Positions 1 through 7,609 are shown, counted from the stretch's first letter. The stretch is 14,492 nucleotides of DNA from an uncultured Eubacteriales bacterium (GCA_900540045.1 UQEF01000074.1:1-14492); one strand, 5' to 3'. Notes: a model not told the origin generated them from the sequence alone. Made by a program: numbers and translations.

Positions 1-23
1 AAGTAGGTACTTTCATACGGATC

Positions 24-83
24 GAAAAAAACCAATAATCCGAACCCATCTCCTACCGGAAACAAGTTCGGATTATATTGGTT
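24..83 (-). terminator. Intrinsic terminator of the tRNA-Arg gene
   Basis: Read on the minus strand, a near-perfect inverted repeat of about 16 bp (arms near 31-46 and 65-83, one extra base in one arm) is followed by a run of T residues at about 24-31. It starts directly after the CCA end of the tRNA, where a Rho-independent terminator is expected. Confidence 0.85.
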
Positions 84-160
84 TGGTGAGCCCGGCGGGA
101 TTCGAACCCACGACCTTTTGATTCGTAGTCAAACACTCTATCCAGCTGAGCTACGAGCCC
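84..160 (-). tRNA. tRNA-Arg (anticodon ACG)
   Basis: The minus strand folds into a standard 77-nt cloverleaf with an encoded 3' CCA (positions 84-86) and discriminator A at 87. The acceptor arms GGGCTCG and CGGGCTC pair with two G-U wobbles. The anticodon stem TTTGA/TCAAA encloses the loop CTACGAA, giving anticodon ACG, which is normally deaminated to ICG and reads CGU, CGC and CGA. The T arm carries the usual GGTTCGAATCC. It is a single-gene unit with its own promoter and terminator. Confidence 0.97.
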
Positions 161-207
161 ACATGCTTCGCTGAAAGAGCAGCATGCTCTCTCAAACCAG
201 CCTAGTT

Positions 208-236
208 ATTATAGCAGAAGAAAAACGAAATTGCAA
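208..236 (-). promoter_or_regulatory. Sigma-A promoter of tRNA-Arg
   Basis: On the minus strand a -35 box TTGCAA (231-236) and a perfect -10 box TATAAT (208-213) are separated by 17 bases. The tRNA begins about 48 bases downstream. A CATGC/GCATG inverted repeat lies in the processed leader, near 162-185. Confidence 0.85.
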
Positions 237-359
237 TACATGCCGCCAATTTTTTTTCGCCTTATTTGAATGAGCGGCTAATAGGGAAGCAACTGTTGAA
301 AGAACTCCACGATTTCCGAACGCATAAAAATTTTTATAGAAAAATGTTCGCCTTTTTTC

Positions 360-388
360 TTTACAAAGCGCCAAAGCTGGTGTATCAT
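360..388 (+). promoter_or_regulatory. Promoter of the BMP transporter operon
   Basis: A -35 box TTTACA (360-365) and a -10 box TATCAT (383-388) are spaced by 17 bases, about 48 bases before the first start codon. An A/T palindrome, ATAAAAATTTTTAT, sits upstream at 324-337 and could be an UP element or an operator. The leader is too short to hold a riboswitch. Confidence 0.65.
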
Positions 389-436
389 AAGCAGGTCCCT
401 TAGGTTTTTATGTCGATTACAGGAGGATGGAACGCA

Positions 437-1612
437 ATGAAGAAGCTGGTAAGCATGCTGCTGGCGCTGTGCCTGGTTCTGGGTGTAACCGCTGCGAGCG
501 CCGCGGTCCCCGCGGAAGAAATCAAGGTGGGCTACATCTGCATCGGTGACGAAAACGAAGGCTATTCCGCCAACCACATCAATGGCCTCAAGGCCGCGCA
601 GGAAGCCCTGGGCATCAGCGACGACCAGGTGATGATCAAGTACAACATTCCCGAGACCGAAGCCGCTTACGAAGCCGCGGTTGACCTGGCCGAAAACGGC
701 TGCGACATCATCTTCGCCACCAGCTTTGGCCAGGAGAGCTATGTGTTCCAGGCCGCTGCCGAATATCCCGACATTCAGTTCTGCCACGCGACCGGCACCG
801 CCGCCAGCACCAGCGAGCTGACCAACGTCCACAACTACTTCACCGCCATCTATGAGGCCCGCTATGTCAGCGGCGTTGTGGCCGGCATGAAGCTCAATCA
901 GATGATCGAGGACGGCACCATCACCGCCGAGACCGCCAAGATCGGCTATGTGGGCGCGTTCCCCTTCGCTGAGGTTATCTCCGGCTACACCAGCTTCTTC
1001 CTGGGCGCCCGCAGCGTGTGCCCCTCCGCGACCATGGAAGTGCGCTACACCAACAGCTGGTCCGACATGGCCCTGGAGAAGGAGACCGCCGAGGCCCTGA
1101 TCGCCGATGGCTGCGTGCTCATTTCCCAGCATTCCGATACCGTGGGTCCCGCCACCGCCTGTGAGGCTGCCGGCGTGCCGATCGTGGGCTACAACATCTC
1201 CATGATCCCCACCGCTCCCACCCAGGCCCTGACCTCCGCTGCCTGCAACTGGGGCGCCTATGTGACCTACGCCATCCAGTGCGTGATCGACGGCACCGAG
1301 ATTCCCAAGGACTGGTGCCATGGCTATTCCGACGGCGCAGTGCACATCACGGAGCTCAACGAGGCTGCCGTGGCCCCCGGTACCGCCGAGAAGGTGGCCG
1401 AGGTTGAGGCCGCGCTCAAGGACGGCACGCTGCATGTGTTTGACTGCTCCACCTTCACCGTGGGCGGCGAGGAACTGACCACCTACACCACCGCCTATGG
1501 CCTGGAAGGCACCGAGATGGTTTCCGACGGCTACTTCCACGAGTCTGAGGTGCGCAGCGCTCCCTACTTCGATATCATCATCGACGGCATCAACGCGGTC
1601 GTCGAGGAGTAA
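437..1612 (+). CDS. BMP-family ABC transporter substrate-binding protein
   Basis: This 391-aa exported protein is the ligand-binding component of the operon. The ATG at 437 is preferred over an in-frame ATG at 410 because AGGAGG lies at 421-426, 10 bases before 437, and because the signal peptide then begins properly with MKKLV. After the signal peptide (h-region about residues 5-18, likely cleavage after ASA) comes the BMP/PF02608-type start KVGYICIGDENEGYS, followed by a periplasmic-binding-protein fold that continues to the C-terminus. The family binds nucleosides or related small molecules in bacteria such as Bacillus (NupN-type) and spirochaetes (BmpA/PnrA). The exact ligand cannot be read from the sequence. 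There is no lipobox: the only early Cys (residue 12) has Leu at -1. A hairpin between this gene and the ATPase gene may give it higher expression than the rest. Confidence 0.93.
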   Translation: MKKLVSMLLALCLVLGVTAASAAVPAEEIKVGYICIGDENEGYSANHINGLKAAQEALGISDDQVMIKYNIPETEAAYEAAVDLAENGCDIIFATSFGQESYVFQAAAEYPDIQFCHATGTAASTSELTNVHNYFTAIYEARYVSGVVAGMKLNQMIEDGTITAETAKIGYVGAFPFAEVISGYTSFFLGARSVCPSATMEVRYTNSWSDMALEKETAEALIADGCVLISQHSDTVGPATACEAAGVPIVGYNISMIPTAPTQALTSAACNWGAYVTYAIQCVIDGTEIPKDWCHGYSDGAVHITELNEAAVAPGTAEKVAEVEAALKDGTLHVFDCSTFTVGGEELTTYTTAYGLEGTEMVSDGYFHESEVRSAPYFDIIIDGINAVVEE

Positions 1613-1631
1613 GCGACGCGTTTATGGCTCT

Positions 1632-1671
1632 GCCCTGCCGCCCGTCAGGGCGGCAGGGCGTTCTTTCATTT
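1632..1671 (+). terminator. Intercistronic attenuator or partial terminator
   Basis: A perfect 12-bp GC-rich stem (1632-1643 with 1648-1659, loop GTCA) is followed by a T-rich but interrupted tail, TTCTTTCATTT. It lies 20 bases after the binding-protein stop and before the ATPase. It probably ends part of the transcription and stabilises the upstream mRNA, giving excess binding protein, as is common in ABC operons. Confidence 0.75.
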
Positions 1672-1685
1672 CTATACAACAGCCC

Positions 1686-1691
1686 GGAGGG
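1686..1691 (+). promoter_or_regulatory. RBS that fixes a TTG start for the ATPase
   Basis: GGAGGG lies 7 bases before an in-frame TTG at 1699. The next in-frame ATG (1714) is 22 bases away, too far for this site. The upstream in-frame ATG at 1624 lies before the hairpin and has no good ribosome site. Confidence 0.6.
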
Positions 1692-1698
1692 AACAGCT

Positions 1699-3234
1699 TT
1701 GCAATCCAATGCAATGATCGAGATGCGCGGCATCACCAAGCATTTCGGCTCGGTGGTCGCCAATGAGAACGTGGATCTGACCGTGCGCCGCGGCGAAATC
1801 TTAAGTGTGCTGGGCGAGAACGGCAGCGGCAAGACGTCGCTGATGAACATGCTGGCCGGCATTTACTTTCCGGACGCGGGCCATATCTATGTGGAGGGCC
1901 GCGAGGTGGTCATCCGCTCGCCCAAAGACGCCTTCGCCCTGGGTATCGGCATGATTCACCAGCATTTTAAGCTGGTGGATGTGCTCACTGCGGCCGAAAA
2001 CATCATTCTGGGCCTTCCGGGAAAGCTGCGGCTGGACATGCGGGAGGTGGAGCGCGAGATTCGCACTCTGACCGAAAAGTACGGATTTGAGATTGATCCG
2101 CATGAAAAGATCTATGAAATGAGCGTGTCGCAGAAGCAGACGGTGGAAATCGTCAAAATGCTCTACCGCGGCGCGAACATCCTGATTCTGGACGAGCCTA
2201 CCGCCGTACTCACCCCCCAGGAGACGGACCGGCTGTTCCAGGTGCTGCGCAACATGCGCGATCAGGGGCATTCCATCATTATTATCACGCACAAGCTCAA
2301 CGAAGTTCTGAGCCTGAGCGACCGTGTGGCCGTGCTTCGCAAGGGGCACAGCGTCGGTTCCATTCAGACCTCCGAGGCCACGGAGAAGAGCCTGACGGAA
2401 ATGATGGTGGGCAGGCGCGTGGATCTGAACATCGAGCGCCCCGAGCCGGCGAATCCCCGCCTCAAGCTGAAGGTGCGCGATGTAACGGTCGTCAATGACG
2501 AGGGTCGCGAGGTGCTCTCCCATGCCGCCTTTGAGGCCTATACCGGCGAGATACTGGGCGTGGCCGGCATCGCGGGCAGCGGCCAGAAGGAGCTTTTGGA
2601 GGCTATCGCGGGATTGCAGCCGCTCAAGAGCGGCTCCATTGAATATACCAACCGGAAGGGCCATGTCAAGGAATTGACCCGCATGACCCCCGAGGAAATC
2701 CGCGAAATCGGCATCCGGCTGGCCTTTGTTCCCGAGGACCGCCTGGGCATGGGCCTGGTGGCTTCCATGGGCATGACGGGCAATATGATGCTGCGCAGCT
2801 ACAAGCGCGGCCGCGGCTTCTTTTCCGAGCGCAAGCAGCCGCGCACGCTGGCCGAGCGCATCATGCGTGAGCTGGACGTGGTTACCCCCGGCGTGGAATG
2901 GCCCGTGGGCCGCATGAGCGGGGGCAACGTGCAAAAGGTGCTGGTCGGACGTGAGATCGCATCCTCGCCGCAGGTGCTGATGGTGGCCTATCCCGTGCGC
3001 GGGCTGGATATCAATTCGTCGCATACCATCTACCGGCTGCTCAATGAGCAGAAAAAGAACGGTTCTGCCGTTATCTGCGTGGGCGAGGACCTGGATGTGC
3101 TGCTGGCCCTGTGCGACCGCATCCTGGTGCTGGCCGACGGACATGTGAGCGGCACGGTGGACGCGCGCGACGCCACCAAGGAGCAGATCGGTCTGATGAT
3201 GACCAATCATGACGCAAAGGAGGCGCAGGCATGA
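1699..3234 (+). CDS. ABC transporter ATP-binding protein, two NBDs (nucleoside/BMP type)
   Basis: This 511-aa cytoplasmic ATPase has two fused nucleotide-binding domains, the form used by BMP-type (NupO-like) and ribose-type importers. NBD1 is complete: Walker A GENGSGKT (about 39-46), Q-loop HQHFK, signature region MSVSQKQ, Walker B LILDEP (about 162-167) and H-loop ITHKL. NBD2 is degenerate in the manner usual for this family: the P-loop is GIAGSGQKE (about 290-298), the signature MSGGNVQ is kept, and the Walker B acidic pair is replaced in VAYPVRGLD. Only the first site is therefore likely to hydrolyse ATP efficiently. The TTG start is chosen for its ribosome site; ATG 1714 is the alternative and removes only five residues. 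The stop overlaps the next gene's ATG. Confidence 0.92.
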   Translation: MQSNAMIEMRGITKHFGSVVANENVDLTVRRGEILSVLGENGSGKTSLMNMLAGIYFPDAGHIYVEGREVVIRSPKDAFALGIGMIHQHFKLVDVLTAAENIILGLPGKLRLDMREVEREIRTLTEKYGFEIDPHEKIYEMSVSQKQTVEIVKMLYRGANILILDEPTAVLTPQETDRLFQVLRNMRDQGHSIIIITHKLNEVLSLSDRVAVLRKGHSVGSIQTSEATEKSLTEMMVGRRVDLNIERPEPANPRLKLKVRDVTVVNDEGREVLSHAAFEAYTGEILGVAGIAGSGQKELLEAIAGLQPLKSGSIEYTNRKGHVKELTRMTPEEIREIGIRLAFVPEDRLGMGLVASMGMTGNMMLRSYKRGRGFFSERKQPRTLAERIMRELDVVTPGVEWPVGRMSGGNVQKVLVGREIASSPQVLMVAYPVRGLDINSSHTIYRLLNEQKKNGSAVICVGEDLDVLLALCDRILVLADGHVSGTVDARDATKEQIGLMMTNHDAKEAQA

Positions 3235-4331
3235 CCGGTGCAAAGGAACCCCTGATGCATATTGTCAAGCGCGACGGCGTGTCGCTGGGCCGGGCCATGC
3301 TGGTGCGGCTGGTCGCGCTGGTATTTGCCCTGCTGGTGTGCGCGGCCATCATCTTTGGCCTGACCGGCATGAACCCGCTCAACGTCTATGCGGGAATCTG
3401 GGACGGCGCGGTGGGCACCAACCGCCGCATGTGGGTCACCTTCCGCGACGCGGCGATACTGCTGTGCGTGGGCTTTGCGGTGCTGCCCGCTTTCCGCATG
3501 CGGTTCTGGAATGTGGGCGCGGAGGGACAGGTGCTGGTGGGCGCCATGGCCTCTGCCGCCATTATGATCTATGGAAAGAACCTGCCCTCCTGGGCGATGT
3601 ATGCACTCTGCCCCGTGGCGGGCGTGGCCGCCGGCCTGATCTGGGGCGTGATCCCCGCGTTTTTCAAGGCGCACTGGAACACCAATGAAACCCTGTTTAC
3701 CCTGATGCTCAACTATATCGCCATGCAGCTGGTGTCCTTCGCCATCGTGTTTTGGGAAAACCCCCGCGGCTCCAATCATGTGGGCCTGATCAACAGCCAG
3801 GGCAAGGAGGGATGGCTGCCGTCCATCGGCACCAACAGCTACCTGCTGCCCATTCTGATCGTTCTGGCGCTGATGGTGGGGCTGTATGTGTACATGCAGT
3901 TTTCCAAGCAGGGCTATGAGATCGCCGTGGTGGGAGAGAGCGAAAATACAGCGCATTACGCGGGCATCAACGTTGGCCGCGTCATCATCCGCACCATGGC
4001 CATCTCCGGCGGTATCGGCGGATTGGCGGGGTACCTGCTGGCCACGGGCGTGGGGCATACGATCTCCACGGGCCTCGCAGGCGGCCGCGGATTTACGGCC
4101 ATCGTAGTGGCATGGCTGGGCAAACTCAATCCCTTTGCGATGCTGCTGGTGGCGTTTTTCCTGGTGTTTATGGAAAAGGGCGCCATTCAGATTGCCACGC
4201 AGTTCAACCTCAATGAAAACGCCAGCGATATCCTCACCGGCGTGATTCTGTTCTTCATTCTGGGCTGCGAGTTCTTCATCAACTACCGCATCGAGCTGCG
4301 CCAGCATGCGCGCGAGGAGGTCAAGGCATGA
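3231..4331 (+). CDS. ABC transporter permease 1 (BPD_transp_2 type, NupP-like)
   Basis: This 366-aa polytopic membrane protein has a first hydrophobic segment at about residues 20-45 and repeated long hydrophobic stretches to residue 355. Family hallmarks are visible: FWNVGAEGQ after the second or third segment, NETLFTLMLNYIA, and the cytoplasmic loop AVVGESENTAHYAGIN that contacts the ATPase. It belongs to the branched-chain amino acid/sugar/nucleoside permease superfamily (PF02653). The ATG overlaps the ATPase stop (ATGA) and AAGGAGG lies at 3217-3223, so translation is coupled. It should pair with the next permease as a heterodimer. Confidence 0.93.
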   Translation: MTGAKEPLMHIVKRDGVSLGRAMLVRLVALVFALLVCAAIIFGLTGMNPLNVYAGIWDGAVGTNRRMWVTFRDAAILLCVGFAVLPAFRMRFWNVGAEGQVLVGAMASAAIMIYGKNLPSWAMYALCPVAGVAAGLIWGVIPAFFKAHWNTNETLFTLMLNYIAMQLVSFAIVFWENPRGSNHVGLINSQGKEGWLPSIGTNSYLLPILIVLALMVGLYVYMQFSKQGYEIAVVGESENTAHYAGINVGRVIIRTMAISGGIGGLAGYLLATGVGHTISTGLAGGRGFTAIVVAWLGKLNPFAMLLVAFFLVFMEKGAIQIATQFNLNENASDILTGVILFFILGCEFFINYRIELRQHAREEVKA

Positions 4332-5311
4332 ACCTGATCGTTGTGTTTCTGCAAAAGGCCATCGCGCAGGGCATTGCCATCCTGTACGGCGCGAACGGCG
4401 AAATCGTGACCGAAAAAAGCGGCAACCTGAACCTGGGCGTGCCCGGCATGATGTATATGGGCGGCGTGGCCGGGCTGATGGGCGCGTTCCTCTATGAAAA
4501 CAGCGTGGAAGCCCCCGTGCCCTTTGTGGGCATGCTGATCGCGCTGGTATGCGCGCTGGTGTGCTCCGGCCTGGGGGCGCTGATCTACAGCGTGCTCACC
4601 ATCTCCCTTCGGGCCAACCAGAACGTGACCGGTCTTGCGCTGACCACCTTCGGCATGGGCTTTGGCAACTTCTTCGGCGGTTCGCTGTCCAGGCTGGCGG
4701 GCGGCGTGGGGCAGATTTCCACGCAGGCTACGGCCAGCGCTTTCCGGGCCAAGATTCCGGTGCTCAGCACGCTGCCCGTGGTGGGTGAGGTGCTGTTCAG
4801 CTACGGGTTTTTGACCTACTTTTCCATCGTGCTCACGGTGGTGCTGAGCTGGTTCCTCTACCGCACCCGCAAGGGCCTCAACCTGCGCGCCGTGGGTGAA
4901 AACGCCGCCACCGCCGATGCGGCGGGCGTGAACGTGACCGCCTACAAGTATCTGGCCACTTTGGCGGGCGGGATGCTCGCGGGCCTGGGCGGGCTGTATT
5001 TCGTGATGGAGTATACCGGCGGCACCTGGGTCAACAATGGGTTTGGCGACCGCGGGTGGCTGGCCATCGCGCTGGTGATCTTCGCCCGCTGGCGGCCGCT
5101 CAACGCCATCTGGGGCAGCATCCTATTCGGCGGGCTGTACATTCTCTATCTCTACATTCCCGGCCTGGACCGCAGCATGCAGGAAATCTTCAAGGCCCTG
5201 CCCTATGTGGTGACCATAGTGGTGCTGGTGATCACCAGCCTGCGCAAAAAGCGTGAGGACCAGCCCCCGATGAGTCTGGGCGTGGCCTATTTCCGTGAGG
5301 ATCGCGGCTGA
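4328..5311 (+). CDS. ABC transporter permease 2 (BPD_transp_2 type, NupQ-like)
   Basis: This 327-aa polytopic membrane protein is the second half of the translocation pore. It carries the diagnostic N-terminal motif GEIVTEKSGNLNLGVPGMM (about residues 20-38), then LRANQNVTGLALTTFGMG and the ATPase-contacting loop AVGENAATADAAGVNV. Several hydrophobic segments follow, ending in a short basic cytoplasmic tail. It overlaps permease 1 by ATGA and has GAGGAGG at 4314-4320. Both partners are the normal length for BMP-type systems, so the transporter looks intact. Confidence 0.93.
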   Translation: MNLIVVFLQKAIAQGIAILYGANGEIVTEKSGNLNLGVPGMMYMGGVAGLMGAFLYENSVEAPVPFVGMLIALVCALVCSGLGALIYSVLTISLRANQNVTGLALTTFGMGFGNFFGGSLSRLAGGVGQISTQATASAFRAKIPVLSTLPVVGEVLFSYGFLTYFSIVLTVVLSWFLYRTRKGLNLRAVGENAATADAAGVNVTAYKYLATLAGGMLAGLGGLYFVMEYTGGTWVNNGFGDRGWLAIALVIFARWRPLNAIWGSILFGGLYILYLYIPGLDRSMQEIFKALPYVVTIVVLVITSLRKKREDQPPMSLGVAYFREDRG

Positions 5312-5328
5312 ACAAAGGAGCTTGTCAT

Positions 5329-6126
5329 ATGACCATCATTGACACGCACGCGCACATTTACCCCGATGCCATCGCGCTCAAGGCGGCGAAGTCCACCGGG
5401 ACCTTTTATGACATTCCCATGTGTCTGGACGGGACTTTGGGCCAGCTGATGGCCCATGGCGAGGCGGCGGGCATCTCCCGCTTTCTGGTGCACAGCGTGG
5501 CGGTTACACCCAGCCGCGTGCATTCCATCAACGACTACCTGATGCGCGTATCCGCCGAGCACCCGGACCGGCTGATCGGCTTTGGCACGCTGCATCCGGA
5601 CTACGAGGATGTGCCCGGTGAGCTGGACCGCATCAAGGCGGGCGGGCTGCACGGCGTGAAGCTGCACCCGGATATTCAGACCTTCCTGCTGGACGACCGG
5701 CGCGCTGTGGCCATGTTCCGCGCCATGGCGGAGCGGGGCCTGCCCGCGCTGGTCCATACGGGCGATTACCGCTATGCCTATAGCCAGCCTGAGCGTATGG
5801 CGCATGTGCTGGACCAGGTGCCGGACCTGAAGGTGATCTGCGCGCATCTGGGCGGCTGGTCGGTGTGGAAGGAGGCGTGGCGGGTGCTGGCCGGGCGGCC
5901 CAATGTGTGGGTGGATACCTCCTCCAGCCTGTACGCCCTTGAGCCGGAGGAGGCCGCGCGCATCATCCGCCGCTACGGTACGGACCGCGCGTTCTTTGGT
6001 ACCGACTACCCCATGTGGGACCCGGAGGAGGAGATGGCGCGCTTTCTGCGTCTGCCGCTGACGGACGGGGAGCGGGAGCAGATTTTCCATCTGAACTTCG
6101 AGGCGTTCCTGCGGGATCTGGGGTGA
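5329..6126 (+). CDS. Amidohydrolase-family (PF04909-type) metal-dependent hydrolase
   Basis: This 265-aa cytoplasmic TIM-barrel enzyme shows the usual metal-ligand pattern: DTHAH (H7, H9), GVKLHPD (K111, H113), LVHTGD (H143), CAHLGG (H173) and FGTDYP (D226). That matches amidohydrolase_2, a family that includes hydrolases and non-oxidative decarboxylases acting on ring or carboxylate substrates. The substrate cannot be fixed from sequence. The gene lies 17 bases after permease 2 with its own AAAGGAG (about 5314-5320), so it is the last gene of the transport operon and may act on the imported compound. It has no signal peptide. Its end lies 3 bases from the convergent NlpC/P60 gene and I see no terminator between them. 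Confidence 0.88.
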   Translation: MTIIDTHAHIYPDAIALKAAKSTGTFYDIPMCLDGTLGQLMAHGEAAGISRFLVHSVAVTPSRVHSINDYLMRVSAEHPDRLIGFGTLHPDYEDVPGELDRIKAGGLHGVKLHPDIQTFLLDDRRAVAMFRAMAERGLPALVHTGDYRYAYSQPERMAHVLDQVPDLKVICAHLGGWSVWKEAWRVLAGRPNVWVDTSSSLYALEPEEAARIIRRYGTDRAFFGTDYPMWDPEEEMARFLRLPLTDGEREQIFHLNFEAFLRDLG

Positions 6127-6129
6127 GAC

Positions 6130-6825
6130 TCATCCATCCTGTTCGCGCAGGAATTCACGCATCATATAGCCGGTTGTCTTGAGGTAAAGCACATACCACC
6201 AGGTTTCGTTGGTTTCGTCCAGCACCTCCACCACCTCGCCGATGGGGACGCGCACGCGCACCACGGCGTCGCGGGAGGGCCTGACGCGCAGGTTTACCGT
6301 GGAGCCCCGCTCGGCCCATACCTCGGCCAGACGCAGGTCCGCATCGGGCGGGGGAGCGGGCTGCGGCGGTTCTTCGGCGTCGTAGTCCACGGCGTTGAGC
6401 TCGCCCGCGCAGTACCAGCGCGACAGATCGGTATCAATGCGTACGCTGGGCGGCGTGGCATTGATGATCTTCAGCGGCCGCACGCTCACCACCAGGCCGA
6501 TGTGATAGTAGTCATAGGGCAGGTTGGGGTCATAGTACCGCCCGCCGGGCTTGTATTCCGCCTTCATGTGACTGATATCCTCGCGCGCCTTGAAAATGGC
6601 CATACCCACGCGCAGCTGGCTGGCGCTGGTCACACGCCGCACATCGTGGCAATAGACCCGGACGATGCGGTTGGAGCCGTGATAGATGCGCTCGCCAAAC
6701 TGCTTGTAGGCGTAGACGAACGCGCCCGAGCAATCGATGCCCGCCGGTCCGTTGGCGCCGGGGGAGGCATAGGGCCAGCCCAGCATGGTATAGAATACTT
6801 CCACCAGCTTGTTGACTGGGATCAT
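6130..6825 (-). CDS. NlpC/P60-like cysteine peptidase with C-terminal SH3-like domain
   Basis: This 231-aa protein has an N-terminal NlpC/P60-type domain (about 1-135) with catalytic Cys32 in GIDCSGAFVY and His108 in YYHIGLVV. Asn122 in KIINATP is a plausible third residue. A proline-rich linker (about 150-162) leads to a bacterial SH3-like domain (about 165-228: STVNLRVRPSRDAVV, TWWYVLY, GYMMREFL). The family cleaves peptide bonds in peptidoglycan stem peptides. There is no signal peptide, and the order, catalytic domain first and SH3 last, is the reverse of many secreted wall hydrolases. That suggests a lysin-like, tail-type or non-classically exported enzyme. The start ATG has GGAAGGA just upstream. 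I found no clear promoter; TTGCAC near the terminator at 6892 is only a weak -35 candidate. Confidence 0.85.
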   Translation of the reverse strand: MIPVNKLVEVFYTMLGWPYASPGANGPAGIDCSGAFVYAYKQFGERIYHGSNRIVRVYCHDVRRVTSASQLRVGMAIFKAREDISHMKAEYKPGGRYYDPNLPYDYYHIGLVVSVRPLKIINATPPSVRIDTDLSRWYCAGELNAVDYDAEEPPQPAPPPDADLRLAEVWAERGSTVNLRVRPSRDAVVRVRVPIGEVVEVLDETNETWWYVLYLKTTGYMMREFLREQDG

Positions 6826-6891
6826 ATCGTTCCTTCCTTTCGTGCGCGGCTGCGCACGCTACAGGATATGCCCCACGCTGTCACGGGGTGC

Positions 6892-6926
6892 AAAAAGGGG
6901 GAGCCGGACAAAGGCCCGGCTCCCCC
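6892..6926 (-). terminator. Intrinsic terminator of the conserved hypothetical gene
   Basis: On the minus strand an 11-bp GC-rich stem (6897-6907 with 6916-6926) is followed directly by TTTTT (6892-6896). It lies 38 bases after the stop of the gene ending at 6964 and separates it from the NlpC/P60 gene. Confidence 0.88.
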
Positions 6927-6963
6927 TGCCATGCGTCAGGGAGCGTATGGACCGCTGAGAGGG

Positions 6964-7431
6964 TCACGCCTTCACGGTGCTGTCCACATAACGGCTGCTG
7001 GTGCGCACCACAAAATGACGCCGGCAGCCGCGCGGGCCGTCCGCCCCCTCGATGCGCAGGTCCTCCGGCAGGACGAAGCGTATCCGGGGCAGGGTAACGT
7101 CCCGCGGGCCGTCGCGATGAGCCGGTACGGTCATGGCGTGAAAGCCGCGCGCGTGTTCCCCGCCTGTTCCATCCACCTCGTGAAGCGTGACGCCTACCGC
7201 GACGCGCCTGCCGGGGCACACGTTCCTCAGCACCAGGTTCACATCCAGAACGCGGCCCGCGCCGTCCACGTTATGCTGGTTTTTGGCCACGGTGACCGCT
7301 TTGCTTTCCTCGCAGGGTTCAAAATAGACGTGCGTTTCGCTGGCATCCTGTCCGGCCTCGGCCCCCAGGCGCACGGCTGCGCCCTCGCCGATGATCGCGC
7401 GCGGCAGGCCTGGTTCGAAGTTAGCCATCAT
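6964..7431 (-). CDS. Conserved clostridial hypothetical protein
   Basis: This 155-aa soluble protein has no signal peptide or membrane segment. Its central part, VNLVLRNVCPGRRVAVGVTL followed by HEVDG, an Arg-Gly, a TVPAH segment, RDVTLPRIRFVLPEDLRI and a closing VVRTSSRYVD, resembles a conserved beta-rich protein I have seen unnamed in many clostridial genomes. Those relatives usually have several cysteines and CRDV; here only three cysteines remain. No enzyme motif is visible and I assign no function. Two adjacent ATGs (7429-7431 and 7426-7428) follow a strong GGAGGAGGA (7435-7443); either could be used. The gene diverges from the XRE gene and has its own terminator. Confidence 0.75.
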   Translation of the reverse strand: MMANFEPGLPRAIIGEGAAVRLGAEAGQDASETHVYFEPCEESKAVTVAKNQHNVDGAGRVLDVNLVLRNVCPGRRVAVGVTLHEVDGTGGEHARGFHAMTVPAHRDGPRDVTLPRIRFVLPEDLRIEGADGPRGCRRHFVVRTSSRYVDSTVKA

Positions 7432-7481
7432 CGTTCCTCCTCCAAGGCATCGTTTCTGATGCCCGCATCATCAGTATACGG

Positions 7482-7511
7482 CGGCCCGGCGCGAAGGTGT
7501 GCGCCGGGCCG
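7482..7511. repeat. GC-rich inverted repeat between divergent genes
   Basis: A perfect 11-bp stem (7482-7492 with 7501-7511) encloses an 8-base loop, GAAGGTGT. No T run follows on either strand, so it is not a standard terminator. It sits between the divergent starts at 7431 and 7610, near a TATACT-like -10 box for the minus gene at about 7473-7478. It may be an operator or a 5'-UTR structure. Confidence 0.55.
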
Positions 7512-7554
7512 TGTTAAGAAAGCGGGCAAAACTGCAAGCCGGAGGGGGTGGCTT

Positions 7555-7585
7555 TTGGCCGTGCCATTCTATATACTGATATAAG
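7555..7585 (+). promoter_or_regulatory. Possible promoter/operator of the XRE gene
   Basis: TTGGCC (7555-7560) and TATAAG (7580-7585) are spaced by 19 bases; TATACT at 7572 is an alternative -10. The core TATAT-ACTG-ATATA (7570-7583) is a perfect inverted repeat over the -10 region, a typical place for autorepression by an XRE dimer. This is inferred only from position and symmetry. Confidence 0.35.
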
Positions 7586-7609
7586 CCTTGTACGAAGGGG
7601 GATATGCGC

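Noticed and set aside
192..374. 60-codon minus-strand frame in the AT-rich gap before the operon
   Set aside because: Starts at TTG without a ribosome site, overlaps both promoters in the gap, and matches no family known to me.
278..1540. Long minus-strand open frame opposite the binding-protein gene
   Set aside because: It is a GC-rich shadow: repetitive Gly/Ala/His composition, no ribosome site, no family motif, and fully opposite a convincing coding gene.
1801..4307. Long minus-strand open frames opposite the ATPase and permease genes
   Set aside because: Low-complexity His/Gln/Ala-rich translations, no ribosome sites, and mirror images of strongly coding plus-strand genes.
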